A stretch of DNA of 64,000 nucleotides from Microbacterium pygmaeum (GTDB lineage Bacteria > Actinomycetota > Actinomycetes > Actinomycetales > Microbacteriaceae), in contig NZ_LT629692.1 of the NCBI RefSeq assembly GCF_900100885.1, positions 1,178,001 to 1,242,000 on the forward strand, in the 5' to 3' direction. Below the pieces are notes generated by a model. That model did not search any database, was not told the origin of the DNA, and was given only the letters and a program-made list of their open reading frames with translations. Made by a program: the position numbers and the translations under genes. Positions 1-8,512 of this stretch are shown piece by piece. Position 1 is the first letter of the stretch. Each line of letters starts with the position of its first letter.

Positions 1-213
1 GAAGTCGGCGCGGTCGTCTGCTTTTGCGATGCGGTGCAGGTGTGCAAGCACCTGCTCGCGGGTGAACGAGCCGCGCGTGCCAGTCAGTCTCATCGCGTCG
101 CCGTCAGCGAGCGCGACCATCACGTCGTCGATGTGCTCGGGTCCATGCGGGACGAGGGTCAGCCGCGGTGTCTGCAGGACTGGCGGGGTGGCGAAGCTGG
201 TCAAGAGCGACAC
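1..213 (-). CDS. GNAT-family N-acetyltransferase, N-terminal part (cut by window edge)
   Basis: The first 71 codons of a gene that runs off the left end of the window. The reading frame opens with GTG at 213-211. It continues with a stretch of the type 'TPRLTLVPHGPEHIDD', then 'GTRGSFTREQVLAHLHR', the typical N-terminus of RimJ-like GNAT acetyltransferases, whose first strand carries a TxRLxL motif. The family transfers acetyl groups from acetyl-CoA to amines such as protein N-termini or small molecules. The acetyl-CoA-binding motif would lie beyond the window, so the assignment rests on the N-terminal signature only. The gene is divergent from the diguanylate cyclase at 281. An ATG at 215-213 is in another frame and stops after four codons. 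Confidence 0.6.
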   Translation of the reverse strand, partial: MSLLTSFATPPVLQTPRLTLVPHGPEHIDDVMVALADGDAMRLTGTRGSFTREQVLAHLHRIAKADDRADF

Positions 214-280
214 ATCTCTGAGAATACGTGACCTTCGGGGATCCGAATCGTCTTGAGGAGGCGGCGGTGAGACGAGCGCG

Positions 281-1642
281 GTGGGTCGGTGGAGGGTGTG
301 CGACACTCGGCGGGTGGGTGCATCGGGATTGGCTGTGGCGGATCTGCCGGTTGGTGTGGTGCGGCTTGGCCGTGATGACCGGATCCTGGAAACCAACCGG
401 GCGTTCGTGTCTTGGTGCGGCGATGACGTGCTCGGGCGCCTCTTCTCGGACTTCTTCGTCGAAACGGAGGACTTCTTGCCCGATGAGGGCGGGTCACTGC
501 GCCTGTGCGTCAGCCGTGTCGATCCGAAGCGGGCCGCGTTCGTGATGCGCACCGTGGACGTGGACGGCAGCGTGTTGGTCGTCATCGACGCATCCGCGCG
601 CCGCCGGGCGGGCCAGGCGCTGCGAGCGTCTCTGCAATTGGCCCAGCGCACGCGTCACCGCCTCGAGCTGATCATCGCCGCATCGATCGCGTTCGCAGCC
701 GCCAGGTCGGTGGACCGCTTGGCCGACATTCTCGCCACGACGACCGCTCAGGCGTTCGCCGCAGAAGAATCGGCTGTCTTCCTCGCCGATGACAGCGACA
801 CCCTCATCCTTGCAGCGGGCAGTAATCCACTTGCGGGGTACTTCGATGACACCCGTGTCAGGGCCGGTACCCGGCAGTGGCGCGAGGTCGTCAAGATCAG
901 TGGTCCTGACGAAGCGGAGAAGGTGACGCCGGGTCTGGGTCGCGCGATGCGAGAACAGGGAGTCGAGGCACTGATCGCAACACCGATCGTGCACGCCGGC
1001 ATGCGACTCGGAGCGTGGGCCTGCTTCTTCCGCCACCCTCGAACATTCGACGAGGAGGCCGTGCCCCTCGCAGACGCTCTGGCCGGTCAGGCGGGGCAGA
1101 CGCTCACCACGATCCAGTTGCAGAACCAGCTCGAGCACGCCGCGTTCCACGACGAGACCACGGGTCTACCGAACCGGCGGATGCTCGAAGAACGCCCGAG
1201 GATCGACGTCGGCGGTGCGATCCTCGCGATCCTGTTCATCGACCTGGACGGGTTCAAGGCAGTGAACGATCGGCTCGGCCACGATCAGGGAGACGAGGTG
1301 CTGCGGGAAGTCGCTCGCCGACTGAGCGAGAACGTCCGCGACGAGGACGTTCTCGCTCGCTACGGTGGCGACGAATTCGTCGTGATCAGCAGCGTCGGCA
1401 CCTCCTCAGATGCACAGCGCATCGCCGAACGGTTGCGCGCCGCGGTGGCATCGCCGATCGTGTCCTTGCCGGAAGGGATGGGCCTGACAGCCAGTATCGG
1501 CGTGGCTCGAACCATCGACCACGATGAGCAGCGCCCGTTGGACTCACTCATCCGCGCAGCCGACCACGCCATGTATCGTGCCAAGTCTGCCGGCGGCAAC
1601 CGCGTCCAGTTCAGCGACGATCCGAACACTGACCGACCCTGA
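281..1642 (+). CDS. Diguanylate cyclase (PAS-like, GAF and GGDEF domains)
   Basis: A 453-residue signalling enzyme predicted to make cyclic di-GMP from two GTP. Residues about 15-110 look like a PAS sensor ('LPVGVVRLGRDDRILETNRA'), 125-285 like a GAF domain, and 290-445 are a GGDEF catalytic domain. The active-site loop is a canonical GGDEF at residues 362-366. An RDED sequence at 353-356 lies exactly five residues before it and matches the RxxD inhibitory site, so product inhibition is expected. No transmembrane segments are seen, so it is probably cytosolic. The start is uncertain: GTG at 281 is used, and an AGGAGG at 257-262 is rather far upstream; GTG codons at 296 and 314 are alternatives. 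No EAL or HD-GYP partner lies in the window. Confidence 0.88.
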   Translation: MGRWRVCDTRRVGASGLAVADLPVGVVRLGRDDRILETNRAFVSWCGDDVLGRLFSDFFVETEDFLPDEGGSLRLCVSRVDPKRAAFVMRTVDVDGSVLVVIDASARRRAGQALRASLQLAQRTRHRLELIIAASIAFAAARSVDRLADILATTTAQAFAAEESAVFLADDSDTLILAAGSNPLAGYFDDTRVRAGTRQWREVVKISGPDEAEKVTPGLGRAMREQGVEALIATPIVHAGMRLGAWACFFRHPRTFDEEAVPLADALAGQAGQTLTTIQLQNQLEHAAFHDETTGLPNRRMLEERPRIDVGGAILAILFIDLDGFKAVNDRLGHDQGDEVLREVARRLSENVRDEDVLARYGGDEFVVISSVGTSSDAQRIAERLRAAVASPIVSLPEGMGLTASIGVARTIDHDEQRPLDSLIRAADHAMYRAKSAGGNRVQFSDDPNTDRP

Positions 1643-1705
1643 ACGCGCGTGTGTCGGGCTCAGGCGGATGCATCAACATGGTCGTGGCGTCTCATGACGC
1701 GCCCG

Positions 1706-2623
1706 CTACTTGATGGAACCTCGGGTGACGCCGGAGATCACCCAGCGCTGGCTGAAGATGTAGACGATCAGCAGTGGCGCCATGGCCATCAGGTAGGACG
1801 CGAACGCGACGGTGTAGTCGGTGTTGAACTGGCCCTGGAAGACGTACTGAGCCAGAGGGAGGGTCCGTGCCCCCGGGTCGGTCAGCACCACGAGCGGCAT
1901 GATGAAGTCGTTCCACGCCCAGACGCAGGTGAGGATGCCGACGGTGGCGTTCATGGGCATCAGCAGGGGGAAGATCACCGATCGGAAGACGCGCCAGGTG
2001 CTCGCGCCGTCGATTCGGGCGGCTTCCTCGAGCTCGATGGGGATCGAGCGGATGTATGCGGTGTAGATGAAGATGTTCAGCGAGAGCCCGTAGATCGTGT
2101 AGAGCAGGATCATGCCGACCTGGTTGTCCAGTCCGAGGATGGAGGTCTGCTTGACCAGCGGCAGCATGATGATCGGGAACGGAATGAACAGCGCCGCGAG
2201 CAGGTAGAAGAACACGCCCTTGAAGAACGGGCGATGGATGTTGCGAGCCAGTGCGTACGCGACGACCGAGCTGGTCAGCAGCGTGAAGACGACCGATCCG
2301 ACGGTGATGAACGCTGTGTTGGCCAGCGCTTGCGGGAAGCTCGTCCGCGTCCAGGCATCCGCGAAGTTCTCCCATCGGATCGGGTTCGGCAGTTCGAACC
2401 CGGTGCCCTGCGTCAGCTGTTCCGGCGTCTTCAGCGCGACGACGATGGCGAGGTAGAGCGGGACGAGCACCGTCAGCGAGCAGACCGCGATGAGCGCGGT
2501 CGCCCACCAGTTCGTCCTGCGTGTGTCGTCGTCGCGCTCACTCTCGCGCTTGCGCGTCCGGGCGATGGTCGCGGTGTCGAGCTCCGGCTCGGCTTGGGCG
2601 AGGGTGGTGTTTGCATCGGTCAT
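1706..2623 (-). CDS. Sugar ABC transporter permease, MalG-type
   Basis: The second membrane subunit (305 residues) of a carbohydrate importer. About six membrane segments are visible, beginning near residue 40. The conserved EAA loop that contacts the ATPase is present ('EEAARIDGASTWRVFRSVIF'). The sequence ends in the usual GxxxGSIK-like tail of MalG/MsmG proteins. Its ATG at 2623-2621 overlaps the stop of the upstream permease by one base (TGATG), so the two are translationally coupled. It is the last gene of the alpha-galactosidase operon. No ATPase is encoded nearby, so it probably uses a shared MsiK-type ATPase elsewhere, as is common in actinobacteria (inference). Confidence 0.93.
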   Translation of the reverse strand: MTDANTTLAQAEPELDTATIARTRKRESERDDDTRRTNWWATALIAVCSLTVLVPLYLAIVVALKTPEQLTQGTGFELPNPIRWENFADAWTRTSFPQALANTAFITVGSVVFTLLTSSVVAYALARNIHRPFFKGVFFYLLAALFIPFPIIMLPLVKQTSILGLDNQVGMILLYTIYGLSLNIFIYTAYIRSIPIELEEAARIDGASTWRVFRSVIFPLLMPMNATVGILTCVWAWNDFIMPLVVLTDPGARTLPLAQYVFQGQFNTDYTVAFASYLMAMAPLLIVYIFSQRWVISGVTRGSIK

Positions 2624-3558
2624 CAGAAGTCGGCCTCTCTGCGCTGAAGGACCCGGAATTGGAAGAGCGAGACGATCGTGATGACGATGAAGAACACCAC
2701 GGCGTTCGCCGTCTGGTAGGCGAACTCGCCGCCCGAGAAGCCGCCCCTGAAGATGAGCAGCGTGACGGATTCGGTCGACGTGCCCGGTCCGCCGTTGGTG
2801 AGCGCGATGATCGGGTCGAACACCTGCAGGAACCCCTTGAGGCTCAGCACGACGTTGATCGTGAAGAACGCCCCGATCAGCGGGAAGGTGATCGAGCGGA
2901 AGGTGCGCCATGGTGTCGCGCCATCCAGCGACGACGCCTCGTAGAGTTCCGCGGGGATGGTCTGCAGCCCGGACAGGTAGATGATGATCGCGAACGCACA
3001 CGACTGCCAGACGGCCAGTGCGACGATCGCCGTCCATGCCCACGTGTCATTGGTCAGGATGTTGTCGGCGAAGAGCGGGATCCCCGCGAGGATCTTCGGC
3101 AGCGAGTTCGAGAAGAAGAACTGGAACACATATCCGATGACCAGGATCGCGAGGATATACGGCACGAAATAGACGCCGCGCCAGAAGTTGCGGGCTTTGA
3201 TCTTCGCGTTCAGGCCCAGGGCGATCGCGAGGGAGAACACATTCGTCAGGATCGTCGCGACGATCGCGAAGAGGAACGAGAACCCGTACGCCTGCAGGAC
3301 CCGGTCGTCCTTGAACAGGTTGAAGTAGTTCGACAGACCGACGAAGTTCCACGCACCATAGCCCGCGTAGTTGGTGAAGCTGAAGAAGATGCCGATGATG
3401 ACGGGAAGAGTGTGGAAGGCCGCGAAGGCGATCACGGCCGGCCACACCATCCAGTAGTAGGCGGATGGAGCGCGCTTGGTCTCCGTCCGGATCCGGGCAG
3501 CGCGCTTGGGCGCCCTCGTCTCGGCCGCGGTGCTTCGCACCGCCTGTGTGATCGTCAT
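2623..3558 (-). CDS. Sugar ABC transporter permease, MalF-type
   Basis: The first membrane subunit (311 residues) of the importer. It has an N-terminal basic stretch, about six membrane helices, and the EAA loop 'YEASSLDGATPWRTFRSITF' near residue 215. The start is ATG at 3558-3556, which overlaps the stop of the binding protein by four bases (ATGA). A longer in-frame start at 3609 would lie inside the upstream gene and adds an unconserved basic extension, so it is not used. Together with the MalG-type partner it should form the transmembrane channel for an alpha-galactoside such as melibiose or raffinose; the substrate is inferred from the linked GH36 enzyme. Confidence 0.93.
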   Translation of the reverse strand: MTITQAVRSTAAETRAPKRAARIRTETKRAPSAYYWMVWPAVIAFAAFHTLPVIIGIFFSFTNYAGYGAWNFVGLSNYFNLFKDDRVLQAYGFSFLFAIVATILTNVFSLAIALGLNAKIKARNFWRGVYFVPYILAILVIGYVFQFFFSNSLPKILAGIPLFADNILTNDTWAWTAIVALAVWQSCAFAIIIYLSGLQTIPAELYEASSLDGATPWRTFRSITFPLIGAFFTINVVLSLKGFLQVFDPIIALTNGGPGTSTESVTLLIFRGGFSGGEFAYQTANAVVFFIVITIVSLFQFRVLQRREADF

Positions 3559-4856
3559 CGATCGTCTCCTGTCGTGACCGGGATGGTTCGGGCGGCGACT
3601 TTTCGCCACTCGTTGTCGAGCGCGGCGAGCGCGGCCTGCGTGTCACCGTTGAAGAGGAACTCCTGGACGATCTGCGTGAGCGGGATGCTCGGCGGAACCT
3701 GATGGTCGATGAACCCGGTGATCCGGCCGTCGTCGAAGTAGGGCTTCACCGATTGGAGGGCTGGGTCGTCGCTGAGTTCGGCACCCTCGACCGAAGGCAC
3801 CATGTTCTGCGATGCTGCGAATTCCTCGATGACGTCTTTAGAGAAGGCGTAGTCGATGAAGCGCATCGCCGCCTCTTCCTTCGGGTTGTCCTTGCCCATC
3901 GTGAAGACCACATCCACGCCGGAGACGAGCAGGCGATCGTCCGGGTCGTCGGTGGCCGGATAGGGGAAGATGCCCATCTGGATGTCCGGGTTGGTCTGCT
4001 TGATGGGGTTCGTCGCCCAGATCCCCTGCAGCAGCATCGCCACCTCGCCGTTCGCGAACGCGGCGTTCCCGTCGTCGTACGTGCGACCGCGGTACCCGTC
4101 CTGCATGTACTCCGAGAAGAGCGTGTACTGCTGATCCATGGCATCGGGGAAGTCCTTCTCGAACGACACCGCCGAGTCGGGACCGACATCCTCGCCCTCT
4201 TCGCGCATCTTGTCGAAGAAGTCGTCCTGCGCGGGATACGCGCCAAGCGCGTTCCACGACGGCATTCCCGTCCACGAGTCGGCAAGAGTCCCGTAGAAAG
4301 GGGTGATGCCGGCTGCGACGAGGGCGTCGCAGACCGCGATGAACTCGTCCCACGTCTCGGGGACCTCGAGCCCGAGGTCGTCGAAGATCGCCTGGTTGTA
4401 GATCACGCCGTTGGCGTTGTTCACGTAGCCCAGGCCGTTGACTTCGTCGCCGTAGCTGCCGAGGTCGGCGAGGATGTCCTGCACCGCTGGGTTGATCGTC
4501 TGCAGCACCGGCTCGTCCGAGAAGTCCCGGAACACGCCTGCCTCGGCAAGCCGACCGAAGTTGCCATTGGCGTTGAGCGTGATGATGTCGGGGACTCGAT
4601 CTTTCACGAGCAGCGTGCGGATGAGGGTATCGGCATCCGCGACCTGGTTCTGTACGATGCGGATGTCGGGGTTCTCGGCTTCGAAGTCGGCGATCATCTG
4701 ATCGAAGTCTTCGAGAGCCTCGCCCTTGAACTGGAAGAAGTTGAGCGTCGTCACCCCGTCGCCGGAGCTGCCGGCGCATCCGCCCAGCCCGATCGCGACA
4801 CCCGCCACGGTGAGCATGGCGACGGCGCGGGCCGTCGGTCGATGTCTGTTGGTCAT
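3555..4856 (-). CDS. Extracellular sugar-binding lipoprotein of ABC importer
   Basis: A 433-residue solute-binding protein. The signal peptide ends in a lipobox (LGGC) with the lipidated cysteine at residue 27, so it is expected to be anchored to the outer face of the membrane. The mature part starts 'TTLNFFQFKGEALEDFDQM' and has the type-1 sugar-binding fold features, including 'GNAAFANGEVAMLLQG', of the MsmE/MalE cluster B family. It delivers the sugar to the two permeases encoded directly downstream (4-base overlap). The alpha-galactosidase gene lies 47 bases upstream on the same strand, suggesting alpha-galactoside binding. Confidence 0.92.
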   Translation of the reverse strand: MTNRHRPTARAVAMLTVAGVAIGLGGCAGSSGDGVTTLNFFQFKGEALEDFDQMIADFEAENPDIRIVQNQVADADTLIRTLLVKDRVPDIITLNANGNFGRLAEAGVFRDFSDEPVLQTINPAVQDILADLGSYGDEVNGLGYVNNANGVIYNQAIFDDLGLEVPETWDEFIAVCDALVAAGITPFYGTLADSWTGMPSWNALGAYPAQDDFFDKMREEGEDVGPDSAVSFEKDFPDAMDQQYTLFSEYMQDGYRGRTYDDGNAAFANGEVAMLLQGIWATNPIKQTNPDIQMGIFPYPATDDPDDRLLVSGVDVVFTMGKDNPKEEAAMRFIDYAFSKDVIEEFAASQNMVPSVEGAELSDDPALQSVKPYFDDGRITGFIDHQVPPSIPLTQIVQEFLFNGDTQAALAALDNEWRKVAARTIPVTTGDDR

Positions 4857-4903
4857 TGTGCGCCTCCTTGCGCGCTGTCCTGCTGCTGTACCTGGTGAGG
4901 GGT

Positions 4904-7090
4904 CTATGGCTCCGCGATCAGCTCGATGACGGTCGCCTGCTGAGGGAACTGCACGGGCGGCCTGATTCCGACCGACTCGAGCTCACGGCCGGTCAGGACC
5001 GTCTCGTGGTGCGCCCACGCGAGCGGGGACTGGGCGGCGTCGCGGCCGGTGGCGCCGACGGGAACGACTCGCATGCGGTATCTGCGCGACGGCGCCAGCC
5101 CCGGCAGCCGCACCCGCCCGGCCGGGTAGGCGACGGAGGTCTCGATCTGGGTGATGGTGTAGACGGCGGACGCCGCGTCGGCAGCCACCATGCCCCGTAC
5201 ATCGACTCCGGGATCGGTGCCGTCGACGTGTACGACGGTGCCACTCGCGACGAGCGGCCGGAGGCGTTTGGCGAGCGCGACCCATCGGGCGATCTCGTCG
5301 CGCGTGGCGTCACCGACGGAGGTGAGGTCCCATTCGATGCCGAAGTGCCCGAACAGGGCCACCGCACCGCTGAGACCGAGGGCGACGGTCCGGCCCGAGG
5401 AATGCACGACGGGACTGGTCAGGTGCATGCCCATCATCTCGGGCGGAACGACCAGCCCGGTGTACCGCTGATTGGTCAGCCGCTCGAGCGGGTCGAGGCT
5501 GTCACTGGTCCACACGCGATCTGTGCGATCCAGGATTCCGAGGTCGACGCGTGCTCCGCCCGACGCGCAGGACTCGATCTCGAGGCCGGGATGTCTCATC
5601 TTCAGCTCGTCCAAGAGCCGGTACACCGCCAGTGTGTGCGCGTGGACGCGGCTCACTCCCTGAGGTCCGCTGCCGGCATCGGCGAGGTCGCGGTTGTGAT
5701 CCCACTTGAGGTACGTGATGGGGTACTCGTCCAGCAGGGCGTGCAAGCGGCGCGAGATGTACTCATATGCGTCCGGGCGGGCGAGGTCCAAGACCTGCTG
5801 CTGGCGGGCCGGGGGCGGCAGTGCCATGCGTCCGCGCAGGATCCAATCCGGATGCCGGCGGGCAAGGTCGCTGTCCGGATTGATCATCTCGGGCTCCACC
5901 CAGAGGCCGAACTCCATCCCGAGGGCGCGTACGTGATCGATGAGCGGGTGCAGCCCCTCCGGCCAGACGCTCTCGTCGACGTACCAGTCGCCGAGGCCGG
6001 CAGTGTCATCGCGACGCCCGGTGAACCATCCATCATCGAGCACGAACCGCTCGACGCCGACGCCGGCGGCCGCGTCGGCGAGGGCGGTCAGCTTCGGCAG
6101 CGTGTGATCGAAGTAGACGGCCTCCCAGGTGTTGAGCGTGATGGGACGCGGTCGACGGGGGTGGTGGGGGCGAGCGCGCCATTCTGCGTGGAATCGTGAG
6201 GACAGTTCCGTCAAACCGTCACCCCACGAGCCGATGACCCAGGGCGTCTGCACGGCAGCGCCGGGTTCGAGGATGGCCTCACCGGGCAAGAGGAGCTCTC
6301 CTCCTGCGAGGAATGCCTCGCCCGTGACGGCACGTTCGGCGATGACCCGGTGGTTGCCGCTCCACGCGACGTGAATTCCGTGGACGCGGCCGTGCTCGAA
6401 ACCGAATCCCGGCCTGCCGGCGGCAAGCAGCAGCGTGGCATCCGCGCCGGGTCTGCCACGCCGACTCTCTCGCAGGTGTGTCCCGAAGGTGAACGCCCTG
6501 CGTTGCGGTGACCGCTCGCGCAGGTGCCGGCCCGTCGTGTCGAGCAGCTCCGTCGCATCCCACGGAACAGGGAACACAGCCTGCAGCGACTGGACGGTGT
6601 AGTCGGTCGTACCCGTGTTGCGGACCAGGATGCGCTGACGAAGCAGACCGCTCGGTCCGACGCGCAACTCGACCTGCGCGGCCAGACGGGCTTCGTCGTC
6701 CACGAGCGAGATCGTGGCGCGGTGATCGTTCGCCTGGACCCCTGCAACCTCGAATCGGGCGCTTGTGCTCGTTCCGGCGCGGTGGCCTTCCAGACCGGCG
6801 GAGCCGAGCCAGCCACCTGCCTGCGTGGCCACTAGCCCGAGACGCGGTGTTTCGTCCAGGCCACCGGACACCCGCTGCGGCTGCGCCGCGATCGCCAGGG
6901 ACGCCAGCGTGTCGCGGGTCGATCCGGCGAGCTCTTCGCCCCAGTGCACCATTGCGGGATGGGGGGTGGCGGACAGATCCAGCACCACACTGGTCCCACC
7001 GCGGCGCAGGTGCAGAGTATCCATCTGCTGGTTGACCGATTCAGTCGGGGGTGCCCACGCTTGCGCCAGCGGTCGGCTCTCGTTCGTCAC
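4904..7090 (-). CDS. Alpha-galactosidase, GH36
   Basis: A 728-residue glycoside hydrolase that should release terminal alpha-1,6-galactose from melibiose, raffinose and related sugars. The GH36 signatures are clear: 'VLDDGWF', 'LWVEPEM', then 'KWDHNRD', whose aspartate (D464) is the nucleophile, and 'SCASGGARVDLGI', whose aspartate (D516) is the acid/base. There is no signal peptide, so it is cytosolic and acts on sugar imported by the adjacent ABC system. Translation starts with GTG at 7090-7088. A TTGACC (-35) and TAGAAA (-10) lie with an 18-base spacer on the same strand, and the -10 is six bases before the GTG, so the mRNA is probably leaderless. It is the first gene of the operon and is divergent from the ROK regulator. 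Confidence 0.95.
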   Translation of the reverse strand: MTNESRPLAQAWAPPTESVNQQMDTLHLRRGGTSVVLDLSATPHPAMVHWGEELAGSTRDTLASLAIAAQPQRVSGGLDETPRLGLVATQAGGWLGSAGLEGHRAGTSTSARFEVAGVQANDHRATISLVDDEARLAAQVELRVGPSGLLRQRILVRNTGTTDYTVQSLQAVFPVPWDATELLDTTGRHLRERSPQRRAFTFGTHLRESRRGRPGADATLLLAAGRPGFGFEHGRVHGIHVAWSGNHRVIAERAVTGEAFLAGGELLLPGEAILEPGAAVQTPWVIGSWGDGLTELSSRFHAEWRARPHHPRRPRPITLNTWEAVYFDHTLPKLTALADAAAGVGVERFVLDDGWFTGRRDDTAGLGDWYVDESVWPEGLHPLIDHVRALGMEFGLWVEPEMINPDSDLARRHPDWILRGRMALPPPARQQQVLDLARPDAYEYISRRLHALLDEYPITYLKWDHNRDLADAGSGPQGVSRVHAHTLAVYRLLDELKMRHPGLEIESCASGGARVDLGILDRTDRVWTSDSLDPLERLTNQRYTGLVVPPEMMGMHLTSPVVHSSGRTVALGLSGAVALFGHFGIEWDLTSVGDATRDEIARWVALAKRLRPLVASGTVVHVDGTDPGVDVRGMVAADAASAVYTITQIETSVAYPAGRVRLPGLAPSRRYRMRVVPVGATGRDAAQSPLAWAHHETVLTGRELESVGIRPPVQFPQQATVIELIAEP

Positions 7091-7096
7091 GAATTC

Positions 7097-7126
7097 TTTC
7101 TACCGCGGAAGGAACTATGCGGTCAA
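7097..7126 (-). promoter_or_regulatory. Promoter of the alpha-galactosidase operon
   Basis: Read on the minus strand, TTGACC (7126-7121) and TAGAAA (7102-7097) are separated by 18 bases, and six bases (GAATTC) then lead directly to the GTG start at 7090. This predicts transcription beginning at or next to the start codon. The same 108-base gap carries the divergent promoter of the ROK regulator, so an operator for that regulator is expected here, although no clear palindrome was found. Confidence 0.5.
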
Positions 7127-7198
7127 GGGTCATTCGCGAACGAGAAGAGTGTCGAGAAGCCGCCAATTGGTGCCAGGATGGAAGCAACGGGGGTTGCG

Positions 7199-8317
7199 AT
7201 GCGCACAGACAGTCGCGAAACACTTGCGCGTGAGGTGCTCATCCACGGGCCCATCGGCCGGAGCGCGCTCGGACGACGCCTCGGGCTGTCGCCCGCGAGC
7301 CTCACCCGGCTCGCCAGGCCGCTGCTGGAGCGAGGTGTGTTCGTCGAGCTCGGCGAGAACTCCGACGGTTCGGTCGGCAGGCCCGCCCGACCGTTGGACA
7401 TCGCGCCCGACCTCGGCTCGTTCGTCGGAGTGAAGATCACCGGTGATGCGGCATTCGCGGTGCTCACCGATGCGCGCGCGAGGGTCGTTGCGGAGGCTGA
7501 GTCCGTCATCGCCGACGTTTCGCCCTCCGCCGTGGTGTCGCGTGTCGCTGACCTCATCGAGGGTCTCGCCCGACGCGATCCGCACCCGCTCGTCGGCATC
7601 GGCGTGAGTCTCGGCGGCGCGGTCGACGAAGACGGGCGCGTCATCCGCGCACCGTTTCTGAACTGGACTGATGTCGGTCTCGGCGCGCTGATCGCGGAGG
7701 CGACGGGAACGACCGTGACGGTGGAGAACGACGTCGTCGCGCTGGTGGAAGCTGAGCGATGGTTCGGCGCCGGCCGTGGACGCGACGGCTTCGCTCTGAT
7801 CACGATCGGCGCCGGCGTCGGTTATGGGCTGGTCATCGGCGGGGACGCGGTCCATACGCGCGAGGCCGGGGTCGGCCTCGGGGGGCACATACCGATCGAT
7901 CCGACGGGCCCGCTCTGCCCCGAGGGGCACCGTGGGTGCTCCTCCGCGCTGCTCACCTCTGTGGGAATGTGCGCTCAGGTGGGAGCCGCGCTCGGACGAG
8001 CGGTGGCATATGAGGAGGTGCTCTCCCTCGCCGAGCAAGGCGACCCCGCGGCGGCCGCGGTGGTCGACGCCGCGGCTCGCGGGCTGGGCCGCATGATCGC
8101 GCTCGCGGCGAATCTCACCATGCAGCCGACGGTCGTCCTCGCGGGCGACGGTATCGGCCTGTGGAGGATCGCGGCCGAGCGGATCGTCGCCGCCACCGGT
8201 GCGGAGCGCGACCCGCTCGCCGAGCCGGTGGAGATCCTCGTCGACGAGGCGGGCTTCCGGGCGTGGGCTCGCGGCGCCGCCGCGGTGGCGATCCAGGCGG
8301 CGGTCGCCCGGCTGTGA
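7199..8317 (+). CDS. ROK-family transcriptional regulator
   Basis: A 372-residue protein with an N-terminal winged helix (residues about 8-60, 'GRSALGRRLGLSPASLTRLA') followed by a ROK domain with 'IGVSLGGAVD', 'VENDV' and 'TIGAGVGYGL'. The zinc-type cysteine cluster is modified ('CPEGHRGC'). ROK repressors bind DNA and respond to sugars. Being divergent from the alpha-galactosidase/ABC operon, it most likely represses that operon until an alpha-galactoside or its product is present (inference). ATG at 7199 is chosen because GGGGG lies six bases before it; an in-frame ATG at 7178 is an alternative that adds seven residues. Confidence 0.9.
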   Translation: MRTDSRETLAREVLIHGPIGRSALGRRLGLSPASLTRLARPLLERGVFVELGENSDGSVGRPARPLDIAPDLGSFVGVKITGDAAFAVLTDARARVVAEAESVIADVSPSAVVSRVADLIEGLARRDPHPLVGIGVSLGGAVDEDGRVIRAPFLNWTDVGLGALIAEATGTTVTVENDVVALVEAERWFGAGRGRDGFALITIGAGVGYGLVIGGDAVHTREAGVGLGGHIPIDPTGPLCPEGHRGCSSALLTSVGMCAQVGAALGRAVAYEEVLSLAEQGDPAAAAVVDAAARGLGRMIALAANLTMQPTVVLAGDGIGLWRIAAERIVAATGAERDPLAEPVEILVDEAGFRAWARGAAAVAIQAAVARL

Positions 8318-8318
8318 T

Positions 8319-8453
8319 CTACACCTGGTCCGCGGGCCGCAGCAGGCTTTCGTCGATGGCGAGGTGGTGCGGGCGTGAGATCCCGGAGGAGATCACTTCG
8401 GCGATGTCCTGCGCGGTGACCGTCGTCTTCGCGTAGAGCTCTCCGCGTGGAGG
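8319..8453 (-). pseudogene. C-terminal remnant of a short-chain dehydrogenase
   Basis: On the minus strand a 44-codon frame ends in TAG at 8321-8319. It contains 'LYAKTTVTAQDIAEVI' followed by 'RPHHLAIDESLLRP', the typical C-terminus of classical SDR oxidoreductases of the YdfG type, where an 'xDVAxxV...RPxHxxxxEilirP' pattern ends the protein. The frame is interrupted by TGA at 8456-8454. No upstream NAD-binding (TGxxxGxG) or YxxxK part follows: the next 57 bases lead straight into the stop of moeA. I read it as the tail left by a deletion that removed the rest of the gene. Confidence 0.55.
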
Positions 8454-8512
8454 TCACCCGGTGAGACGCGCCGTGGTGGACTGGAATGACGCAGAGTTGC
8501 GCCGAGAGGCGA

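Noticed and set aside
3702..6199. Long plus-strand frames opposite the sugar-binding protein and alpha-galactosidase genes
   Set aside because: They mirror the codon structure of the strongly supported minus-strand genes and have no recognisable domains.
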